NCBI RefSeq assembly: GCF_000003605.2
Contig: NW_003116451.1
Location: forward strand, 909,288 to 940,690
Length of the DNA stretch: 31,403 nt
From: Saccoglossus kowalevskii
Taxonomy: Eukaryota; Hemichordata; Enteropneusta; Harrimaniidae
Reading direction: 5' to 3'
In this document: positions 1-11,793 of the stretch, piece after piece
How the letters are laid out: the number at the start of each line of letters is the position of its first letter
Numbering within the stretch: position 1 is the first letter of the stretch
Position numbers and translations under genes: made by a program
The notes under the pieces: generated by a model
The model's input: only the letters and a program-made list of their open reading frames with translations
What the model was told of the DNA's origin: nothing
Databases searched by the model: none

Positions 1-10
1 CGGCTGAGAT

Positions 11-534
11 AGCTCCGCTGTCAGCAATGCACATTTCAATTAAAGAACAGAAGATATCATTAGAAAATAAACAATATGTATAGTATCAAGCAATGAGACT
101 TGCTGTTTTCAACAAGAATTCAAAAATATCACTTTTTACCAAAAATTACAAAAATATTCACCAAAATTAGAGAATTAAAGATATCATTACAAAATGAACA
201 AATCTGAGAGAGGTCCACATGTAGTACCTATAAATGTAATATCAAAGCAATTGCACTTGCGGTTTTTAACAAGAAGTCGAAAATATCACTTTTTACCAAA
301 AATGACAAAAATATTCACCAAAATTAGAGAATTGAAGATATCAACATGAAATGAACAAACCTAACAGAGGTCTACCCAAGGTACATATACACCAAGTGTC
401 AAAGCATTCAGGCTTGTAGTTTTCAAGAAGAAGTCGAAAAAGTAAAACATTGACACGGACGACGGACGACGACGGACGACGACGGACAATCACTCATATG
501 ATAAGCTCCGCTCGACAAAGTCGACAGCGGAGCT
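11..534. mobile_element. ~520-bp repeat element with terminal inverted repeats
   Basis: The stretch opens with AGCTCCGCTGTC and closes with GACAGCGGAGCT, its exact reverse complement. Inside are about two and a half degenerate tandem monomers of roughly 170 bp (shared words such as tatcactttttaccaaaaa and attcaccaaaattagagaatt), then a short gacggacgac array at about 455-490 and a local hairpin (agctccgct / agcggagct) at the right end. No ORF of note. The layout suits a non-autonomous DNA transposon built from tandem repeats; its family is not identified. Confidence 0.6.
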
Positions 535-540
535 AATAAA

Positions 541-1454
541 AGTCGGCCATTTTGATTATCATCTGAAAAACAAAATGACGAGCATCAAGGTCCCAAAATG
601 TCCAATGTATGTACCAAGTTTGAATAAAATCCATCTGTAAACTGCCGAGATCAGAGTTCGGTTCCGGAATGCCAGAAATGCTTGATTTCGTGAAAAAACA
701 AATAGACGTGCATATGTATAAACATGTATAATGTACGTGTGAAGTTTGAATGTAATCGGTCTAGGCATGTCTAAGATATACTAGTAGATCCGGACGGGCA
801 GACGCACTCACACACCCACACCCACACCCATACCCATACACGCAAGCACGGAGGTCAATCCAGTCCATTTTCCATTTTACGGCGTCCGAACGAGAACTAA
901 AAATCGGAGAGAAAAAAAGACAAACTCCAGACTTGACAATACGATTTCCACGAACAAAACCCTCATATCTGGGATATAGCTTTGGAAATATGTTGCTAAG
1001 TATCGATTTAAAAAAAAAAAAAAAAAAAAGAAGAAGAAATTAAACTGGCCACATTCAAAGCAGGTAGTTTTCTTGTCGAATTAATGTTAAACTCGTTTCC
1101 TCGTGAATGTAGTAAATTGTGTAAAGATTTAGAAATTTAGAAATGCAATGTGAAGGATTCTGGGAATATGCGAGTTTTAATATTGTTGTTTGATAAAGTA
1201 TTCCTGTAGCAAATATTTGGTTATTTACTCGATGGCATTCTCTAACACACAAGTACAAACGCTACGTACATACACAGGGAGCCCAGGAACTATAATCAAC
1301 TGTAATACGCAGTGTCTATGAGCGGGGGGGGGGGGTTATCGGCTGGTATCTAGTGTGAGAAATAGATAAGGGATGAAGGCTCCAGCCAGCTCACAATTTT
1401 TAAACTCGAAAAAACAGACGAAAAGAATGAAAAATAAAATCTAAAAAAAAATAC
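541..1454. other. Non-coding stretch: intron or intergenic DNA with simple repeats
   Basis: No convincing exon is visible. It holds a CACACC/CACACCCATACCC simple repeat at about 806-850, a poly-A run at 1011-1029, and a poly-G run at 1324-1335. If the von Willebrand A-domain gene on the minus strand continues, this lies in its introns. The 541-780 part reads like a dispersed repeat, but no second copy is present here. Confidence 0.5.
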
Positions 1455-1502
1455 CAGGTTGAAGAATATTAGTTGCTCCTTCAAATTTCGCCAAAGCATT
1501 GC
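1455..1502 (-). CDS. Possible vWA/ANTXR-like exon 4
   Basis: This short 48-nt exon reads NALAKFEGATNILQPG between an AATGTAG|GC acceptor and a CCTG|GTATTT donor. The family has a helix ending in a PGG or PxG turn at this place, before the next MIDAS loop. The rest of the domain was not found to the left. Confidence 0.4.
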
Positions 1503-3474
1503 CTACATTTTACCGATATCTGTAGAATAAATCAAGAAAACTACACAAATTGACTCCATTTAGGAATTCCTAACGATTGGTTGGTTGACTGGTTGTTGCC
1601 AAATGCTACAGGCCACGCCTCCAAACTTTGCCGTGCGTTTTGGACATGAACTTTGTATTGTAAAACTCTAAATACTTTATTTCAACGACCGAAATTTCGA
1701 GAAATTGAGGGGTATAGGATAGGAAACAATGACCCAAACCAGATAACACATGTAAATTTGTTTATATTGATCTATTTGTATTTCTGAACCAAATACGGTG
1801 ATCTCATATTGCAATTTAATTTTCTTCGTCTTCGTGATATCATTAGTCATATGTGTAAAAATGAAAAAAAAATATTTTTGTTTACATTTGAGTAGCAATC
1901 CAACAGATATTACACGCGTACCAATTCAGTCAGTATCGACCGTAAACAAACACAAAGTGGGAGGGTCGTCACCTGCGCACGCGCGGGAATTGAGTCCCGA
2001 GCGACGATTACAACACACGCTAATAACGCAAAGGCTCATGGGTAGACGCTGGTTTGTAAACAATGACACGCTATGACCATCTGACGCATGCGCAGGTGAC
2101 GACTTCCCCGCTTTATACCAAAAACAGGCAACATAAAGTTTGTAAAACTTACCTCACAAAGCTCTCAACTATGTCTTCTACAAAGTTTACAGTCTGGGTC
2201 CGAAACTGGTCATTCGTAACGCTTGCTGATCTGTATGATGAGGGGTTAACACGGGTCAGACTTCAACAATACATAAATGGATATCACGACTACTATATTA
2301 GACACAACATGCGTGAGGTGACTCATACGTCACACGGAAGGCATTGTATTGCATTTGGATTTTCCGATTTAATGTCAACGAAGCAGTAGGTACCAGTCTC
2401 AGTGTACATCAATAAATTGTCACGACAGCGATACAAGTACATGGCTGTATGCATATTTTAAAGGATATCTAGGTTTCCTTTTGCACGAAATTGTTTCTGG
2501 TGGCAATAGCTCATACTTCACATAAATGCAAATGTCGTTGCAATATTAGTATATTTGAAAGGGATATATTTCTACACTGTATAGTAAAATCATATACATA
2601 TATAGCTGTAAGCTGCAGAATTTATAAGACATTATTTTTTTTTTATTTAGCTACACACAATTTGATGCATCACTGACACAATACTGACAAATAGTCGTGA
2701 GCATTGTATTGTGATCTGCTGAAACTTTTAAACTTTCAAGTTTTCACATACTTATTCAAGGTATAAAGAGGTTGGAGGAGTTCGAAATCTACACGGACAA
2801 CTTTGAAACAAAATTTAGAGAGAAAGTCGCAGTGAAAATATACAAAACAAATCTCACTCATATGAGAATTGTATCAAAATCATGATGAAAAATTTGCACA
2901 ATAGTTCTACCCCCTGATTTGTTAATGGATCATCCCTAAATATGTTCACAATAATCAACTCTGATGTAATGGTTTCAGACAAACACGAGAAATCGTGCCC
3001 CAGGCTTATTGCCTCATAGTATATCGCATGTCAACGGATCTAAACTCTATGACATTCCCCGAAAATCAAACATCCCTCCCGAACACCAACAAACTGGTCT
3101 ACATATTATAATATTGACAGGTGAATCGGTATAATGAACAGTTGCGATTTGCGTTGTGTCAAACTATTGGAATGTTTACATTTTGTGATAACAGCTTTCT
3201 GTGTAGTGCCTGAAGCAAAGGATCGGCGTGCTGAGTTCAGACAACATGTTGGTCGATGACCATTAAACACCGAGTGTGTGAGAAACATCGAACTTCCGAT
3301 CGGGTTTACGAAAAAAACAACTTACCGGTCAAGGATAAAATACAGGTCAAATCCTCCACGACAGCGTAGTGACCTTTCATATTGATCATCGGACACTAAC
3401 AGCTGACACAGGGCAAGCTTGCATAGCACAAGCAGCGTGAGAAAAACACTGCAATTGTGTTTTTTTAAGGCCAT
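1455..3474 (-). CDS. von Willebrand A-domain protein, anthrax toxin receptor/TEM8-like (5' part, incomplete)
   Basis: This is the start of a gene that continues past the left edge. Exon 1 gives a start codon in a strong context (AAAGATGGCC), a signal peptide (hydrophobic core FLTLLVLCKLALC) and the first strand of a vWA domain, GGFDLYFILD. Exon 2 follows in phase and completes a metal-binding MIDAS motif DxSxS (D-R-S-A-S) and the first helix (VNFVEDIVESF). Two weaker exons supply a second strand (YEITVFGSEIQI) and a helix ending ILQPG. The wording GFDLYFILD is characteristic of the anthrax toxin receptor family (host extracellular-matrix-binding membrane proteins); generic vWA proteins usually read DLVFVLD. 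The missing part should hold the rest of vWA, an Ig-like domain and a membrane segment. Another vWA protein cannot be excluded. Confidence 0.6.
1748..1829 (-). CDS. Possible vWA/ANTXR-like exon 3
   Basis: The frame reads TKKIKLQYEITVFGSEIQI then DQYKQIY. This resembles the second strand of a vWA domain (hydrophobic strand, VFxS, then a helix start). The acceptor (CACGAAG) lacks a close pyrimidine tract and the donor (ATGT|GTTATC) is weak, so the boundaries are tentative. With these limits the phase fits exon 2 (end 2158) and exon 4. Confidence 0.4.
1954..2114. mobile_element. Short MITE, family A copy 1 (GTCGTCACCTGCGCA inverted repeats)
   Basis: About 160 bp bounded by inverted repeats GGTCGTCACCTGCGCACGCG at the left and CGCATGCGCAGGTGACGAC at the right. 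It is about 85-90 per cent alike to 29919-30082 (shared inner word gtttgtaaacaatgacacgc). No coding capacity. It sits some 40 bp past the exon 2 donor of the vWA gene. The flanking TTAA seen in copy 2 has decayed here. Confidence 0.8.
2158..2230 (-). CDS. vWA/ANTXR-like exon 2 (MIDAS and first helix)
   Basis: The acceptor is CATACAG|A. The first base completes the Arg codon of exon 1, then the frame reads SASVTNDQF... and VNFVEDIVESF. Together with exon 1 this makes the MIDAS signature D-R-S-A-S. Two donors are possible: TTT|GTGAGG (end 2158, phase 0, which suits the proposed exon 3) or GTGAG|GTAAGT (end 2153, phase 2, the stronger signal). The antisense ORF over this stretch is a shadow. Confidence 0.65.
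3326..3474 (-). CDS. vWA/ANTXR-like exon 1 (signal peptide, start of vWA)
   Basis: The ATG at 3474-3472 is the first methionine after the upstream frame and sits in AAAGATGGCC. The exon encodes 49 whole residues plus two bases: a short basic N-terminus, a hydrophobic signal core, a spacer with a Cys, and GGFDLYFILDR. The donor is GACCG|GTAAGT at 3325, leaving phase 2. Confidence 0.72.
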
Positions 3475-3771
3475 CTTTAAAAGCTTGGCGGTTGAGTCAC
3501 GGCTCACTCAAGCTCCCGGTCGACGCAATGATTTCAGCCTATTGCAATGTAAATGAGCTACCTCCAGATGGAAGCCAAGTCACGTGAAAGGAAATCATAT
3601 GCATAAACTGTTTATTTTTATTCAAGTTTACTGATACCAGGTTTCCGCCACGACCTCGAATGTACATTGTATGTAATAACTGCAACAACACGTGAAGGTA
3701 TGTTTAAGATTGGTAGGTTCTAGCGGATTACCACAGTTAGCTAATGATCATATTTAAGCAATATGCAATAC

Positions 3772-3961
3772 TGTAGAATACTTTATTTTCGCTTGGAATT
3801 TATTTTCGCTATTTTCGCTGAAGGGATGTTTCCGTGAAAATAAAATCCAGCGAATATACTTTTTTTCCTATATTTCACATTAAACTCATCAAAAATCAGT
3901 GAAAATAAATTCCACACAAAACGCCCAAAAAGCCTTTTCAGCGAAAATAAAGTATTCTACA
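3772..3961. mobile_element. Fold-back MITE-like element, ~190 bp
   Basis: The arms TGTAGAATACTTTATTTTCGCT and AGCGAAAATAAAGTATTCTACA are exact reverse complements at the two ends. The interior is AT-rich with repeated 'ttttcgct' words and no ORF. Most likely a miniature inverted-repeat transposon; flanking duplications are not clear. Confidence 0.7.
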
Positions 3962-5099
3962 AGTATATCAAAATTGGTTAAATTTAAATAAATCCATAAT
4001 TCGTCTTTGAACATTGTATAAGTATTCACTATCTTTTGTTTTCATTTAACTAATAACGACAAACGTGAACATACTTTTCCAGTGCCAATATTTGTCTATA
4101 TTACTGTACATTACGTGATACTAAATTATATGTATTAATATTTCCTAATCGGTTACATTTGTTGTTATGATGCACACGGCAAAACCCCAATTGAAACTTG
4201 GATTATGACGGAATATTTACATAAACCTTATTAAAACACTATAGGCACTGACCCAGCTCACCGGGGGGATGGTAACACCATAGAATGCGGGTTAAGCTGA
4301 AACGGGTGTAAATATTGTACCATTTTGGCAATATTAACCAGCGATGTTGAAAACCGTGTGTTGGACTAAATGCCACATGGCCCGAGTGTCCCATTAGTCG
4401 TTTGGCAACAAATAATATGATCAATCACTGCTAGGTGAAGAAATTACTCAGTGTTCGGAAACTTCACAATGCGACAATAGCATTCCACATAATAGCCCAA
4501 AACCTGTGAAATATTCCGACGAGGCTCAAGAATTGAATACATGGTATGATCTAAAAGGGGGTAACAGCTTGGGTCAATTAGTCAACACAAAAATGCCGCA
4601 TGAGTATACGTGCAGAATGAAGAGAGAGAGAAAAAGTCGCACAACTACATCAGCGTTCAATATTTGCATTATCTCAAAGCAAATTATTGAAAAAAGACTA
4701 AATACAATCCGAAAAGTGCATATAATATCAGACAACTTAAAATTTGGGTTATCTGGGCATTCAGCTGACGTACTCTCATTATAAGCAATCCGAAACTTCA
4801 TTTCAAAGTGTTGGGATGTTTTATTATTTCAATTACATGTGGACTTCGATTATTGAAATAATCACAAATTTTCAATATGATGTATATCACAATATTAAAC
4901 GACAGCTGGAAAAGAAACTTATGACCAATATATCGTGCAAATGAAGTTGAACCTGTGCCTGACTTGAGTTTATTTGACAGCGCCCCCATCTCGAAACAAG
5001 AATTGTCTATCAATAACCAATCTTCAATCGCTAAGCTGGTGTAACCATGGTTACACTGTTTGTATTAATTGAAAAGGAGTTACTTTAATTAGTGAAGTT

Positions 5100-5301
5100 G
5101 TAAGCAGGTGTGATCCTGGCTTCTGAATGGCCAGTGTTAAAGCGGCAATAGTTTTAAACCTAAGTATTGTTTTAGACACAGTTATGGGAATTAGCGCATA
5201 TAATCATATAATTAGCTTGTTTTGTTTGTGGTATTTTGGACTTTACACTAGCTCTGTATTGTGTACGTGCCAAATAAAATATCATATCCTATCCTATCCT
5301 A
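5100..5301 (+). repeat. Possible retroposon 3' tail with (TATCC)n
   Basis: The stretch ends in AAATAAAATATCATATCC followed by TATCC repeats, a shape common at the 3' ends of non-LTR retroposons and their SINE partners. No second copy is in the window, so the call rests on the tail alone. Confidence 0.35.
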
Positions 5302-5406
5302 ATCACTAGTGATAGACCGACATATTTCATTTCGCCTGGGGCCAACGGGAAGTCATCCTATACCGTAGTCCCATTGTCCGAATCGCACGGTCCCGTGTCT
5401 TCTACC

Positions 5407-5738
5407 TATCCTCGGGGCGGACATCCGGGCATTTTCACCGCCTGGCAACCCGCGGCGGTGAAAACAAAGGCCCAAAACTCGCATAAAACGGTACTTCGGG
5501 ATGATTGTTGAGACTCATCTGAACAGTGCAACAAAATTAGCCCTACGTGTGTAACATATATAAATTTGGTTGTTCGGGATTACTTTAAAGTTGAGTTTGT
5601 GTTGTTTTCTCGAATTTTCACCGGCTCGACCGGCATTCCACAGCAGCGGCGCGCACAGAGCCCATATAAATGCATGGTACAGTGGTGCGCGTCTTAGCAA
5701 CGTGGAACGTCTGTGACGTAGCTCCGCCCCTGAGGATA
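5407..5738. mobile_element. GC-rich MITE, family B copy 1 (empty-site copy)
   Basis: The 332-bp element starts TATCCTCGGGGCGGA and ends CTCCGCCCCTGAGGATA, so its ends are inverted repeats. It aligns over its whole length with 8119-8488. At 5519-5524 it has a single CTGAAC where copy 2 carries a 33-bp palindrome between two CCTGAAC copies, so it records the state before insertion. Confidence 0.8.
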
Positions 5739-7023
5739 GGCCTCTAGAGGCTTGGCCGAATAAACTTAGACCTTGGCTAGCGAAGATGCCGTAGCCCCTG
5801 ATCGGTGAGCTTGCCAAACCTGGATTTCGATAGATAGCGCCCTCTTGCCACAACCACACAACCATCTTGTTTCACTTGTGATTAAATGTCCAACGTCGGT
5901 ATATGGCATATATATTATGCTTTCAGTGTCCATATTTCGGTGAAGACCAATGCAAATTTGTACAAATAGCACAGAAACTGTTTTATTAAAAATAAAAACG
6001 GTGAAAAAGAGCGAAAGTTACAGCTATTGCGGCTTTAACAAATTCGGATAATGAATAACAATTTGTTGATGGCACAATTATAACGTGTTGACCTTTCCCA
6101 ATACTTTAAATTCAATTGAAGCGACAACATTGCATTCTACAATCTCAAACCATTCATATCCAACTAACATACCAGCAATATACCGCCCTTGAAACCACGA
6201 AAGCATTCATAATTCACAATTTGTTGCGTTCGCTCAAAACGTGTACGAAAAAAACAAACCTGAAAGACGACCAGTTTAAATGTAGTTAAATAAGTTAAAT
6301 AAGCTTGATCTCGTACGTCATCGTAAATATATATTCTATCACAACACGTGCCTTCAGTGCATGCCATGTAAATAATTTTGTAGTTTGACAAAAATAGTTG
6401 AGCAATATAATAGCGATATGTATGTTAGGCCACGTGACTATTTTGCTATTTGCTACTCGAGCAAAATTAAAACCAAAATTCTCATGTTTTGTTTTACAAA
6501 TCAATAAATATCGCAATTCTAGATAAATATGATAGTTTTAGATAATTTGGAGTCTTATCTTGATGCTAAATTCAACTTGTGCATCTTTTCGACTAAATTT
6601 TCAACTTTTTCGCAGTCACAGCAACGCTAACCTAAAATCGGGTATTAAAATCAAACAAATTTTCAATTGAATTGTTTGCTTTTCAATATCAAATTCATAA
6701 GTATTATTATGATGTACTTGTATTGGATCACCATTTCAATAAACATGTATGTTCGGTCAAAACACGATAACTGATTAACCAGAATTAATATCAAAATCTA
6801 CTATTCAATATAAAAAAAATCCGCATTGTTACTTTAAACAGTAGAACAAGAAATAACAGATATTTCAGAAAATAGCTACCGTGTTTGCAGTTACATCAGC
6901 GGATCAGTTCAATTAGTTCGTAAAAAGTTTCTTGTTTACTGTTATTAATAAAAAAAAAACCGCACTAGGATACATTCAAATCCGTCTGTTTTGTTTCGGT
7001 TCTTTCAACGTGGTTCTGTGACT

Positions 7024-7187
7024 TCAAAACACCACAGCTGAAGATCCTAACTTCCTGGGGTCTGACGCTGCTTCTAGAGCATAATTCTGCCTCCGGGCAG
7101 CCATGACTTGACTGCCGATGTCGTCGACCATTTCGACTATGTGACCTCTGTCTAACAGCCCCTCCACGACATTGTCGGCGATGCGCT
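7024..7187 (-). CDS. GGT exon 13 (C-terminus and stop)
   Basis: Acceptor T12CAG|AG. It reads ERIADNVVEGLLDRGH, and ends AASDPRKLGSSAVVF before TGA at 7026-7024. Mammals end similarly (AASDSRKGGEPAGY). Confidence 0.95.
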
Positions 7188-10100
7188 CTGAAAAAAAAAA
7201 AATGCATGGTTTTTTCAGTCTCCCAAATCACCAATATGCTCCGAAGAGCTCTATCTTGACTGACCATGCTCGTTGTTCGCGATTCATTCACCCAAGCAGC
7301 GATTTCCTAGTTCATGTGAAGCCTCATTTTTGTTAGACCAACCATAGTCCCTCTATGGACCAATCAGACAGTAGCTTGTTTGTTGACTGGTCTTTTCGAC
7401 GTATCGAATTCTGCCTTATATAAAGGCTTCAACTTCAGCTACCAGTATGTATGTTTGTTTTTTAAAACAATATATAAGTAACTCACATCACCTTAAAGGG
7501 CGGTGGTCGCCGCGCCGCGCATGTACAACACACGTGTTGATAAACACGTGCTCATTTCCCCACAATCCAATTCGCTTTTCTAATGAAAATCACTGGGTGC
7601 GATGTGCACTAATTACAACCGGTGACTCCTTATACATTTCAATCACCAAAAAAAATACCTAGTTGCACTTGGCAACGTCTCAGTTTGTACTTGTTGCTCT
7701 GCGCAACCGTCACAGTCACTGTCTTTGTTCACATGAGACCAATATCTCGCGCATGCGTTGCGCGACCACCACCGTCCTTTAATGGGTATTCAACAGTACA
7801 GCATTATTTATAATACCTTCGACTTCGATTTTAAAATCCGTCGAAGTCCGATCTACGCGTCTTTTGTTGACACTTTCTTCCAATGATAATCCATATGATA
7901 TAATATCCAGATATACTTGGGCTATTCCAGTCCCAATCGCAGTACCTCCGTTGCCCCCGAGAATTAACTCGCTGATGCCTGCATCCAGTAATCGGCGCGA
8001 AAGTAGCGGTGCTATTGACGATTGAGGGCGCTTTCCCGGCTCGATAAAGTTTGACTGTACGAGGAGAACCATACAGTTATTAGTTTGACTGTACAAAGGA
8101 GTGCAACATTTGTATTCATATCCTCGGGGGCGGACATCCGGGCATTTACTACCGCCTGGCAACCCTTGCGGTGAAAACAAAGACCAAAAACTCGCAGAAA
8201 ACGGTACTTTGTGATGGTTGATGAGAGTCCCCTGAACCACCGTCCCTCAACACCATGTTGAGGGACGGTGCCTGAACAGTGCAACAAGATTAGCTCTACG
8301 CGTGTAACATATATGAATTTGGTTGTTCAGGATTACTTCAAAGTTGAGTTTGTGTTGTTTTCTCGAGTTTTCACTGGCTCCACCGGCGTTCCACAGCAGC
8401 GCGCACAAAGTCCATAGAAATACGTGGTACAGTGGTGCGCGCCTTAGCAACGTAGAACGTCCGTGACGTAGCTCCGCCCCCAAGGATACCGCGAACCCGG
8501 GGTGCTGTGTTTTTCCTAATGTTAGTGTTTTAATTTCAACGCGAATTCTGTTTGTAACTCATGTATGAATATATTCTTTTCACGGCATTTGAATATGAAT
8601 CCGCAACCCTGATTTACAATCTGAATTCGATTATAATATTATAAACAAATAAGAAATGGAATATACTGTAAAACATATTGAAATAGCTACATGCCATTTT
8701 AGCAAATTTGACTAAATACATGAACTAAAAAAATCTTAATTTAGCTAAAATGACAACAATCTCATTGTGAGAATATACTTTATTCTAAATTAGCGACATC
8801 TTGAATTAGCAAAATTACAGGTTAGCTAAAATGACATGCTATCTAATAAAAAACGTGTTTCATAGCACATATATGCTACTGTCCATTTAGTTGTAATTCG
8901 GTAATATTCTCTTTAAATCTATTAAATTGTTTGGAACATTCTTCCTCAGTACTGTCACAGCGGTGTAATGACCTTACCTAGACTGTCTACAGCCTATAAC
9001 TTACCGTACTTTCTGTTATGTTGCTACCATCGGACCACGAAAAGTCATTCATGTGGTTATTCAGCAGAATTCCACTCGGAGTCATCAAGCCACTGCCGAA
9101 ACGCTCGTTTACGGAACTGTGGATGGAATGTCATGGCGATAATAACTTGTCTGTCAGGTCACCAATGTCCGTCTAGTGCATTTACTATGCTTATTAACAG
9201 AATGAATCTGTTAATTTGCATGTACTATCAAAGCTGAATAATAATTTTTGTATATACCCGTAGTATGTGTGTGTTTGTCACGCATTATAGTACTGATATC
9301 ATGCCATATGATCAAGTATTACCTATAAATTTCACAGAATTCTACTTTAAACTGTATGTGTATATGACGTGTTTGGGACCACTTTATTTCATGCGTTAAA
9401 TTACATTTGTTTTATAATTGTGTTATATGTCACCTTATCGCCCTAGTGTATTGATACTAGTATGTAAAAGGTTGGCGGTTGGTTTACCTACACAATGGCA
9501 GAATAAACAATATGTCACTGAAAAAAGCACTCTGGTGTCTTTAAGGTTTCGTGTGTTCCTGAGTCAACACATTGCAATATGTCTTAGCAGATTTAACCAA
9601 AAGTTTATGAAACATAACACATATTAATAAGCAGGCAACGTCCCACGTTAACTCGAAGATGACGAACGCAATAGGAAGCCACATCTAAATGATCATTGGA
9701 CATCTGTGTTATGCGTGAGTGACTTTGTAGAAAATAACAACCCACCTTGTTATAGAAACCATATTGCCCTCGTTGTCAATCACACACGCATGCGATGTGC
9801 CATACCCTGGTTTGGGCAAGTACGGACCATAGTATTCTGACGGGTAGGTACTACTATCGTTAATCATCGCTCGTAGCTCTGCTGCAGACTCTTTGCTGTT
9901 GAATACATATATGTAGGTGTTACGTTGGTATGTTTTCCATGTGGTAATACGTGTAATACTTGTCTGCTAAGGGAATGACCATTTATTATTCCTGGGGGGG
10001 GGGGGGTCAGCATATTTTCTAAAGGCACGTAAGCGACCTCTGATATTAAAAACAAACATGGCTGCCACCAGGGTTTGACCGAACTCCACACAAAGAAGTT

Positions 10101-11762
10101 CGCTGATTCTGTTTTAATTTTGTTGGATTTCGGCATTCTCTTGATGTATCCTTGGAAGGAAAAGATGTACAATAATAAGGTTATTATGAGAGTACCTCAA
10201 CGTATGCACTCAGACAGTACATGGTGCATCGACCGAGGCGCTGTACTGTCTTCGTGCATACTTTGAGGTATTCTCGTAATAACCTTATATACATGTAAGT
10301 TTCTGTTAATAAAAAAAAATTGGACAATGTTATCGCAGCATATCAGAATATCGTGGGCCTGTGTTGATTGATGAACGACATTTAATTCACACATTCATAT
10401 GCTGAAAATGTAACGAACGTCACAGTGCGACAGCCTATAGAAATGAAATATTCTATTTCCAAAATTTTAAATATCATGAATAATGAAAATTTACATCATC
10501 TTTGATTCAATACCTGGTCATGATTTGGGTCAAATTACGCACATCCGGTACGAAGTCTGGATCCCCAAGTCTCGTTTTCTGCGCAAACGCAAACTTGAAT
10601 GCCTGTTAGAAAATACGTAAATATGAATTATATCTGAAATTGCTAAGGCATGATATTGGCACGAATAACCACAGGGAGTTGGACAAACTTGTGTATTTTA
10701 ATAAATTATTAAATAATAAATTGTTATATAAATTTTCTTTTAGCCCCCCCCCCCACTTCCTGGTCTCGATTTCAAGTAATCACTGATCCGTGTTTATACC
10801 ACCAACAGTCCCTCAACGTTGAGGGACTGTGTACCACTCTTTCCTTTATCACAACTTTGTTGCGCGCTAATGTTAGATGCAAATTTTAACGCGCGATGTA
10901 GACACACCCTATTATAGTAAAATATCCCAAGGGTTGAAACGCGCCAGGACTATCAGGAAGGGGGGAGGTAAAAGAAGAGTTATATGACAATTTATTATTT
11001 AATAATTTATTAAAATACATAAGTTTGTCCAACTCCCTGTGGAATAACCTATATGCACAAGCTACAGTATATGCAACAATATGAAAACAATATTTTGAGC
11101 GTATCATATCACACGAACGAAAACGCACACATTCTTTTTGCCTGCCATAGTATCTTCTTTCGCTACCCTCCTAACGTACTAAGGCAATACACAGCGATAA
11201 TATCTGTTTGTGAAAATATGATTTGCATATTCATGTGTAAACAACATAAAAGCAAGTTACCCATCAGCGCTTGTTTCTACAAGCTACCCGGCCGAATACT
11301 AACTACATTGTAGGCGTATTTTACCAGGGCTTTCTCGCGTTCACCACAATGCGCCTGGAAAATGTCGAGGTTCTACGACGATGACATACACCTTCTTACC
11401 TCAATTAATCTGTGGTATGTTAAGGGGTCTTTCATGGCGCCACTCGTTAAATCGTATCCCTCCAGTATACCCAGTATAGAAAGTACCACTGGTCCACCAG
11501 AGGGCGCCCCTAAAGTATACACAGTTGCGGCTAGGAGAATAAAGAGTGGAAGTATGAAATGACGTCGACAGTGTGAGATCATTCACCGAAACAACACCAA
11601 ATGTGAAAAGTCAACTCACCGTGATATGTAGTTTTTAAGGGGGTTCTCCAGATGGGTTGATAATTTAGGAAATCCTGAGCAGTTAGATTACCTCCTGCTT
11701 CCAAAACCTGCAAAGAATATAATGAGTGCCTATAACACGATGTTCCAGATATATATTGTACC

Positions 11763-11793
<31 letters not shown>

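Larger units (their letters stand above)
3475..7023. other. Intergenic region between GGT 3' end and vWA gene 5' end
   Basis: About 3.5 kb without a supportable exon. It holds the fold-back element at 3772-3961, an 18-bp perfect palindrome GTGTAACCATGGTTACAC at 5039-5056, a LINE/SINE-like tail ending in (TATCC)n near 5280-5301, and the GC-rich MITE at 5407-5738. The promoter of the vWA gene should lie just above 3474, and the GGT 3' UTR below 7024. No TATA box is obvious. Confidence 0.6.

Noticed and set aside
1055-1258. Minus-strand stretch reading YYIHEETSLTLIRQEN as a possible fifth exon of the vWA gene
   Set aside because: It recalls the TYxHEG turn of the family, but has no usable acceptor just upstream, and the only nearby AG gives the wrong phase.
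2063-2389. Plus-strand 108-codon ORF
   Set aside because: It is antisense to vWA exon 2 and starts inside a MITE; no domain is seen.
5039-5056. 18-bp palindrome GTGTAACCATGGTTACAC as a fourth mini-insertion
   Set aside because: No matching direct repeat flanks it.
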